NCBI GenBank assembly: GCA_038240015.1
Contig: JBBSEF010000088.1
Span: 1-11,385 of the forward strand
Direction: 5' to 3'
Origin: CAHJXF01 sp038240015
GTDB taxonomy: Bacteria; Pseudomonadota; Gammaproteobacteria; Burkholderiales; Burkholderiaceae_D
Length of the DNA stretch: 11,385 nt
The position numbers and the translations under genes were made by a program. The notes beneath the pieces are model-generated. The model made no database searches. It was not told the DNA's origin and saw only the letters and a program-made list of their open reading frames with translations. Position 1 is the stretch's first letter. Every line of letters begins with the position of its first letter. Positions 6,914 through 11,385 of the stretch are shown here, piece by piece.

Positions 6914-7972
6914 TTACAAGCGCGTCGTGACCGACCGGCACGTCGGCGGCAGATAGCGGTTGGGAATTCCCGCGCTCGTGCATCGCCACAGGATGCGCGG
7001 CGCGTCGCCCGGCGACAACGCGACAAATAGCAGCCGCTGACCTTCGACCGGTGCGAAATTGGCGATGACGACGATCGTTCTGCTTTGCCGATCGAACGTG
7101 ACCGATTCGACATGGCGATTGCTTTGCGTGAATCCGGTCGATGCGAGATCGTCGGGCAGCGCCTGATGTTCGGTGTAGTAATCATTGACGGCGCGCGTCG
7201 CCGCATTCCCGATCGCGCCCATGTCGGAGACCTTCGAGCGCACCCCGTAGTCCTGATAAGACGGATAGGCGACCAACCCGATGAGCCCGATCGCGAAGAC
7301 CAGCACTGCGAGCGCGATCAGCGCGACCACGCCGCCCGACGTCTTGCGCGGCGCGTGGGCATAAGCAGCCGCAGCATCGCCGGACGCGAATCTCTTGTTG
7401 ACGACCAGGCATCCGGCGATCATGTCGTGCAGCGCTTGCTTGCGCGCCGTGAAAGCCGCCATCAGATAGCCGATGCCGAAGATCATGCTCGACACGATCC
7501 GTCCGAAGAAGCGTGCGGTCGCGCGCAGAAAGGAGATGCGCCGACCGGACAGATCGATCACCCTGATGCCGAGCGCCAGCTTGCCCACCGTGGCCTGCCT
7601 CGCCGAGCTTTCCATCAGCGCGTAGTAAAGCCACGGGATGGCGCCGAGCACGAGGAAAAGCCACGGCTTCGATCGCATCAGCTCGCGGCCCGTCATCGCG
7701 TCCGTATCGAACCCGGGTCCCAACACGGGACCCAGCACGAGCGAGGCCGCCACGAACACCACATACAGCACGATCCAGTCAATCACGTAGGCCACCAGGC
7801 GCTTCCAGAATCCTGCGTAGATCGGTCCGTCGTTCGCAGCGTGAGCGGGGAAAGCCTGAGCGGGAAAAACGGGGGCCGGGCCCGCGGCCGCAGCGGACTG
7901 CAAACGCGCTCCGCACTTCACGCAATAGTTCGCGCCCGAATCGTTCTGTGTGCCGCATGAAGGACAAAACAT
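6914..7972 (-). CDS. Zinc ribbon - RDD - type IVa pilin-like fusion membrane protein
   Basis: A 352-residue protein with three recognisable parts. Residues 1-22 are a zinc ribbon with C3, C6, C17 and C20 (CPSC, CVKC). An Ala/Pro linker leads to an RDD domain (about 50-195): R58 and D65 in KRLVAYVIDW, then TVGKLALGIRVID, then D183 in ALHDMIAG, with hydrophobic segments near 60-83, 103-120 and 157-175. Residues 213-346 resemble a type IVa major pilin: a hydrophobic helix leading into YPSYQDYGVRSKVSD, then AVNDYYTEHQALP, and a C-terminal loop closed by C331 and C345 (ILWRC, YLPPTC). The pilin leader Gly/Phe and Glu5 are replaced (V215, V216, A220), so it is not a normal prepilin. The start ATG at 7972 has GGGAA eight bases upstream (7981-7985). 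It is the last gene of the AttH/permease unit, 27 bases after AttH. The function is unknown; a membrane-anchored envelope protein is the safest reading. Confidence 0.88.
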   Translation of the reverse strand: MFCPSCGTQNDSGANYCVKCGARLQSAAAAGPAPVFPAQAFPAHAANDGPIYAGFWKRLVAYVIDWIVLYVVFVAASLVLGPVLGPGFDTDAMTGRELMRSKPWLFLVLGAIPWLYYALMESSARQATVGKLALGIRVIDLSGRRISFLRATARFFGRIVSSMIFGIGYLMAAFTARKQALHDMIAGCLVVNKRFASGDAAAAYAHAPRKTSGGVVALIALAVLVFAIGLIGLVAYPSYQDYGVRSKVSDMGAIGNAATRAVNDYYTEHQALPDDLASTGFTQSNRHVESVTFDRQSRTIVVIANFAPVEGQRLLFVALSPGDAPRILWRCTSAGIPNRYLPPTCRSVTTRL

Positions 7973-7999
7973 CGCGATGATTCCCGTCGAGTGGAGACG

Positions 8000-9199
8000 T
8001 CATTGAAACCCGAAGCGGATCGGTTGCCAATAGCCGGTCAGTTCGAGATAGCCCTTGCCGATTCGCGAGTGTGATGCATCGTCGGCCATCACGCGCACTG
8101 CGCCTTCCCAATAGATCGTTCCGGTTGACAAGCGGCTATCGAGCTCTTGATCGTTCATCAAGGGTTCGACGATGAGGGCGATGTGGGAGATCGATCCGAT
8201 CGCGATGCGCTGCATGACCGGCCACGATGCGCCGCTCGCAGGCGAGGTCCACGACCGCAGCGCCGTGAAGCGCACATCGTCGGGCGCGTAACGTTCGACG
8301 CGGCCATCGGCGAAACGCCGCGCGCCGCCGGCCCAAAGCTTGCCGCCATCGCGGTCGCGCATCTGAAACGCCATCAGCGCGCCGCCGTCGTCGAAGTTCA
8401 GGCCGACCCAGTCCCAACCGACCGCTCGAGGATCGAGATAGGCGCTCGACCATTCGCGGTCGAGCCACGCTGTGCCCGTGACAGCGATTCTTTCTTTCTT
8501 CGCGCTCGTGCTCGCGTTTGCAGGTCGAAAGATCGTTCCGGTGACCGCGAGTTGCGGCACGCTGTAGTAACGGCTCGCGGCCAGCCGTTGCGGACCTTTT
8601 TTCGAATAGCCGGGTCGCTCGGCATCGGCGCCCTGCGCGAGCACGGGACCCGCCGCGCGCAGATCGAGGTCGAACGCGAAACGGTCGCTCGTCACTTGCG
8701 TCTTGAAGTGCAGCGACTTCGGATCGACGCTCTCGCCGGTGGTGTCCGCACTCGATGCGACTCTTGCGAAGCGCCAGCCGTCGAGCGCAACGTCGGCATC
8801 TCGGTTTGATGTTCGCGCGACATCAAAGCCTTCGCGCGCAATCCGCTGGTCGTGCAGCAGATGACCGACCTTCGCGTCGGCCAACGCCGCGTGCGCGAAC
8901 AACAATTGCTTGGGCGCGAAGCGGCTCGGGTCGCTGTCGTCGATCGGAAGCCGCGAGCGAAAGAAAGTCACCTGGAAGCCGAGTTCCTCGCCGTCGACCG
9001 TGCGCAGCCATCCGGTCACGTACCACCATTCGGTGCGATAGGCGGGATGCGCGCCGTGGTCGCGCGGGAACGCGAAGCGGTCACTGTCATCGACATCGGG
9101 ATAGAGGGGCTGCGCTGCGTGTGCGCCCGTCGCGGCGAATGCCATCGAGCAGATCGCGCCCGCAAGCAATCGCGCTAGCACGACACATGGATTGCGCAT
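8000..9199 (-). CDS. Secreted AttH/CrtC-type lipocalin-like protein (COG5621-like)
   Basis: A 399-residue protein with a Sec signal peptide: MRNPCVVLAR, hydrophobic core to about 24, cleavage probably after AHA (26-28). The mature part has the family marks of the AttH / carotenoid 1,2-hydratase-like double-calycin proteins: RTEWWYVTGWL (55-65), GFQVTFFRS (74-82), WLDREWSSAYLD (245-256), GWDWVGLNF (261-269) and a closing GYLELTGYW (383-391). This fold binds lipid-like ligands and the family is often called secreted hydrolase, but no catalytic activity can be read here. There are no carotenoid genes nearby, so a CrtC role is unlikely. Start ATG at 9199 is chosen over an upstream in-frame ATG at 9322 because the longer form would add 41 Arg-rich residues that overlap the permease gene, whereas 9199 gives a clean signal peptide and a good ribosome site. 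It starts 2 bases after the permease stop, as in Agrobacterium attEFGH-type operons. Confidence 0.87.
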   Translation of the reverse strand: MRNPCVVLARLLAGAICSMAFAATGAHAAQPLYPDVDDSDRFAFPRDHGAHPAYRTEWWYVTGWLRTVDGEELGFQVTFFRSRLPIDDSDPSRFAPKQLLFAHAALADAKVGHLLHDQRIAREGFDVARTSNRDADVALDGWRFARVASSADTTGESVDPKSLHFKTQVTSDRFAFDLDLRAAGPVLAQGADAERPGYSKKGPQRLAASRYYSVPQLAVTGTIFRPANASTSAKKERIAVTGTAWLDREWSSAYLDPRAVGWDWVGLNFDDGGALMAFQMRDRDGGKLWAGGARRFADGRVERYAPDDVRFTALRSWTSPASGASWPVMQRIAIGSISHIALIVEPLMNDQELDSRLSTGTIYWEGAVRVMADDASHSRIGKGYLELTGYWQPIRFGFQ

Positions 9200-9201
9200 C
9201 G

Positions 9202-11385
9202 TTACCAGTCCTCGCGCACCGCGAGCACCGCATCGCGTGCCATCGCGCGGCGGCCCGAGACGACCGCGGTGCCCGCGGACGCGACGATCAGAGCAAGCCC
9301 GACCACGGCCAGCGTGCGCCACGGCACTTCGGTGTCCATGGTCCAGTGGAACGACTGCGGGTTGACGACGTGGATCAACACCTGGCTGATCGCCAGACCG
9401 AGCGCGCCGCCGGCGAGCGCGCCGAGGATGCCGAGCAGCGCGCCTTCGGCCGCGAGCTCGCCGGTGATCTGGCGTTTCAGCACGCCGATGTGCCTCAGCA
9501 TGCCGAACTCCTTAGCACGCGCCAGCGTCTGGGCGGAGAAGGTTGCGGCGACGCCGGCCAGACCGATCGCGATCGCGACCGCCTGCAACAGATAGGTCAC
9601 CGCGAAGCTGCGATCGAAGATCGCCAGAGAGATCGTGCGAATCGCGGCCGGCTCGGCGAATTCGGCGCGCGCGCGCAGGCGCTCGGGCAACGCGGCGCGC
9701 AGGCGATCGGTGACCGCGGCGGCCGATGCATTGGCGGCGAGTCGCATCGACGCGTCGGTGAAGAACGTATCGCCCGTGATGCGCGTGTAGTCGGCGCGTC
9801 GCATCGCGATGCTGCCGAACTGTCGTGCGTAGTCGCGCCATACGCCCGCGACGAAGTAGCGCGGCCCGGCGGTCGCCGATGGCGCAGCGCCCAGTGGCAG
9901 CACGACCGAACGGCCGGGCGCGTACGTGTAGAGATCGACCATCGCTTCGGATACCCAGATGGGTATGGCGCCCGCGGGCGGCGGCTCGGTCGCTTGCGCG
10001 ACCAGCGGCAGGCTGCGGCGCGGATCGTCCTCGTCTATCGTTCTCGCGATCAAGGCCACCGATGGACGCGCGGGCAAGAGTGCGAGCGGCAGCGTCTTTT
10101 GCACATCGATGCGAGCGACGCCTTCGACCCGTCGAAGCCGATCGACATCGTCCGGCACCAGCCCGTTGCCGTCGCTGCTGTTGGTGCGCAGATAGAGATC
10201 GGCCACGAGCAGTTCGCCCAGCCACGCATCGACCGAGTGACGAAAGCTCGCGATCATCACCGTCATCGCAACCATCAGGCTGGCTGCTGCGACGATGCCG
10301 CACAACGCGATCGCGGCCGCCGACGGTGCGGCCCACAGTCTTTTTAACGCGAGGTGGAGCGCCGGGTTCAGTACGATCGCGAAACGTCCTCGGCTCGCCG
10401 CAAAAGGCGCAAGCATGCGCTGTGCGAGCCACGGCATCGCGGCGATCCCGCCGAACAGCAGCAAGGCCATCGCGACGTAGCCTGCGATCGGCAAGCCGCC
10501 GATCGCGGGCATCAGCGCGCACGCGCCGCCTCCAACGAGGAGAGCCGCGGCTATCCAAGGCGATGCCCGCCCTCGGCTCACGTCGCTGCCTGCCGACTTC
10601 AGCGCGATGGCCGGCGCTTCGCCCGCTGCCGCGCGCGCGGGCAGGTAGCTGCCGATCAGCGCGGCCGCGAGGCCGAGCACGAAGAACAATGCGGCAGCTT
10701 GTGGCGCAGCGAAGATCAGGCGATGCAGGTCGAGCGCGGCGCTCGCGAAGTAGCCGCCGCCGAGGTCGCCGCCGAACCAGCGCAACGCCGCCGCAGCGAA
10801 CGCGACCCCCGCGACCAAGCCGAGCAATCCGCCGATGACTCCTTGCATCGCGCCTTCGGCCAGCACTTGCATCACGACGCGCTTACGCACGACGCCGACC
10901 ACGCGCAACAAAGCCAGTTGAGCGCGGCGCCGCGCGACCGCGAGCGACTGCGTCGAATAGACCAGAAAGGCGCCGGTGAAGAGCGCCATCAGTGCGAGCA
11001 TGTCGAGATTGACGCGATAGGCGCGCGACAGGTCGCCGGTTCGAGCGCGATCGTCGTCGGCACTCGCGACCTGCGCATCGCGCGTCAGCATGGCGGCGAT
11101 CGCATCGCGCACGCGAGCGGCATCGACCCCATCGACCCCATCGACCAGGCGAACATCGATGCGCGACAGGCGGCCCAATCGGTCGAGCCGCCACTGCGCG
11201 CCTGCAATGTCCATGGTCGCGCGAAATACGCGGCGCGCGCTCGCCGGACCGGTAGAAGAAGACGCGGACGAAGGCGTTCGCGCGTTCGCTTCCTCATCAT
11301 CGACCAGGCGGCCCGCGATACGCAGATCGACGCGGCGTTCGCCGACTTGCAACGCGATCGGATCGCCGACACGCTTGTGAGTCGC
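9202..11385 (-). CDS. FtsX/MacB-type ABC transporter permease, N-terminus outside window
   Basis: The frame is open to the right edge and gives 727 residues ending in LAVREDW; the true start lies beyond 11385. The first visible residues (KRVGDPIALQVGERRVDLRIAGRLV) belong to a MacB-like extracytoplasmic domain. Near residues 127-250 is a first FtsX block: a membrane helix, then the cytoplasmic STQSLAVARRRAQLALLRVVG segment and two more helices. Further helices follow near 277-320 and 357-380, then a second periplasmic domain (about 390-590), and a final FtsX block with TLARAKEFGMLRHIGVLKRQ, two helices and the ending SGRRAMARDAVLAV. This double-FtsX layout is that of YbbP/AttF-type permeases of about 800-850 residues, which work with a LolD/MacB-like ATPase, expected just upstream off-window. 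Such systems move or extract lipids or envelope proteins rather than import small solutes. The AttH-type protein follows after 2 bases and is probably its partner. Confidence 0.9.
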   Translation of the reverse strand, partial: ATHKRVGDPIALQVGERRVDLRIAGRLVDDEEANARTPSSASSSTGPASARRVFRATMDIAGAQWRLDRLGRLSRIDVRLVDGVDGVDAARVRDAIAAMLTRDAQVASADDDRARTGDLSRAYRVNLDMLALMALFTGAFLVYSTQSLAVARRRAQLALLRVVGVVRKRVVMQVLAEGAMQGVIGGLLGLVAGVAFAAAALRWFGGDLGGGYFASAALDLHRLIFAAPQAAALFFVLGLAAALIGSYLPARAAAGEAPAIALKSAGSDVSRGRASPWIAAALLVGGGACALMPAIGGLPIAGYVAMALLLFGGIAAMPWLAQRMLAPFAASRGRFAIVLNPALHLALKRLWAAPSAAAIALCGIVAAASLMVAMTVMIASFRHSVDAWLGELLVADLYLRTNSSDGNGLVPDDVDRLRRVEGVARIDVQKTLPLALLPARPSVALIARTIDEDDPRRSLPLVAQATEPPPAGAIPIWVSEAMVDLYTYAPGRSVVLPLGAAPSATAGPRYFVAGVWRDYARQFGSIAMRRADYTRITGDTFFTDASMRLAANASAAAVTDRLRAALPERLRARAEFAEPAAIRTISLAIFDRSFAVTYLLQAVAIAIGLAGVAATFSAQTLARAKEFGMLRHIGVLKRQITGELAAEGALLGILGALAGGALGLAISQVLIHVVNPQSFHWTMDTEVPWRTLAVVGLALIVASAGTAVVSGRRAMARDAVLAVREDW
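9209..9213 (-). promoter_or_regulatory. Ribosome binding site selecting AttH start at 9199
   Basis: On the minus strand GAGGA (9213-9209) lies nine bases before ATG at 9199 and inside the end of the permease gene. It decides between the short form with a signal peptide and the longer in-frame form starting at 9322, and suggests coupled translation with the permease. Confidence 0.6.
11121..11146. repeat. Short 9-bp in-frame tandem repeat in permease gene
   Basis: CATCGACCC occurs at 11121-11129 and 11130-11138, followed by a third copy lacking its last base (11139-11146). On the coding strand it encodes VDGVDGVDA in the first periplasmic domain of the permease. Because the unit is 9 bp, gain or loss of a copy keeps the frame and changes length by three residues. 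Confidence 0.75.

Noticed and set aside
6935..7336. A functional PilA pilin gene
   Set aside because: No prepilin leader, no G|F cleavage site and no Glu5; the segment is the C-terminal part of a longer continuous frame.
7973..8002. AttH and the RDD-pilin gene share a frame separated by one TGA and nine sense codons, hinting at stop read-through
   Set aside because: One in three gene pairs share a frame by chance; the downstream gene has its own GGGAA and ATG, and a secreted protein joined to a cytoplasmic zinc ribbon makes no topological sense.
8000..9199. Carotenoid 1,2-hydratase (CrtC) function
   Set aside because: Only the fold family is shared; no carotenoid genes are near and the permease context fits the AttH branch.
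9200..9322. Longer AttH start at 9322
   Set aside because: It would place 41 Arg/Gly-rich residues before a clear signal peptide and overlap the permease C-terminal coding; ATG 9199 has GAGGA at proper spacing.
8755..10347. 530-codon + strand open frame opposite the AttH and permease genes
   Set aside because: Very Arg-rich, low-complexity translation spanning two well-supported minus-strand genes; a GC-rich shadow.

Overview
The window is GC-rich, densely coded proteobacterial chromosome. GTG starts, the TonB-dependent receptor type, the AttH/FtsX operon and the betaproteobacterial look of the pilin-like domain fit a Burkholderiaceae-like organism. The genus cannot be resolved from sequence alone. 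No RNA gene, IS element, CRISPR array or phage gene was seen. There are six protein genes, two of them cut by the window edges, and no gene-free stretch longer than about 135 bases.

Left part, + strand. The window opens inside a TonB-dependent outer-membrane receptor (barrel and C-terminus only, ends 1637). A 135-base intergenic gap follows. It holds a weak hairpin, a 6-bp inverted repeat and a good sigma70-type promoter (TTGACA, 17 bases, AACAAT). This promoter faces a two-gene unit: (a) a 1136-residue signalling protein with an N-terminal helical domain, a class III nucleotidyl cyclase domain, a STAND/AAA-type ATPase and a long TPR-like C-terminus; (b) two bases after its stop, a 569-residue flavin amine oxidase. 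The oxidase aligns along its whole length with tryptophan 2-monooxygenase (IaaM), and all four active-site residues I know from the Pseudomonas savastanoi enzyme are kept. The pair therefore looks like a cyclase/ATPase sensor translationally coupled to an auxin-type (indole-3-acetamide forming) or related amino-acid oxidase. No amidase (iaaH) is visible beside it.

Right part, - strand, convergent with the above and only 18 bases away. Reading right to left there is an FtsX/MacB-type ABC permease (N-terminus beyond the window), then 2 bases later a secreted AttH/CrtC-type lipocalin-like protein. After 27 bases comes a 352-residue membrane protein that fuses a four-cysteine zinc ribbon, an RDD membrane domain and a type IVa pilin-like head. 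The first two genes form the known AttEFGH-type export arrangement. The third is the most unusual protein in the window: its pilin part keeps the pilin helix, the Y-Q-D-Y motif and the C-terminal disulfide loop, but it has lost the prepilin peptidase site and Glu5, and the pilin helix has become the last membrane segment of an RDD protein.

The two items most worth following up are the zinc ribbon-RDD-pilin fusion and the cyclase/STAND-IaaM operon.
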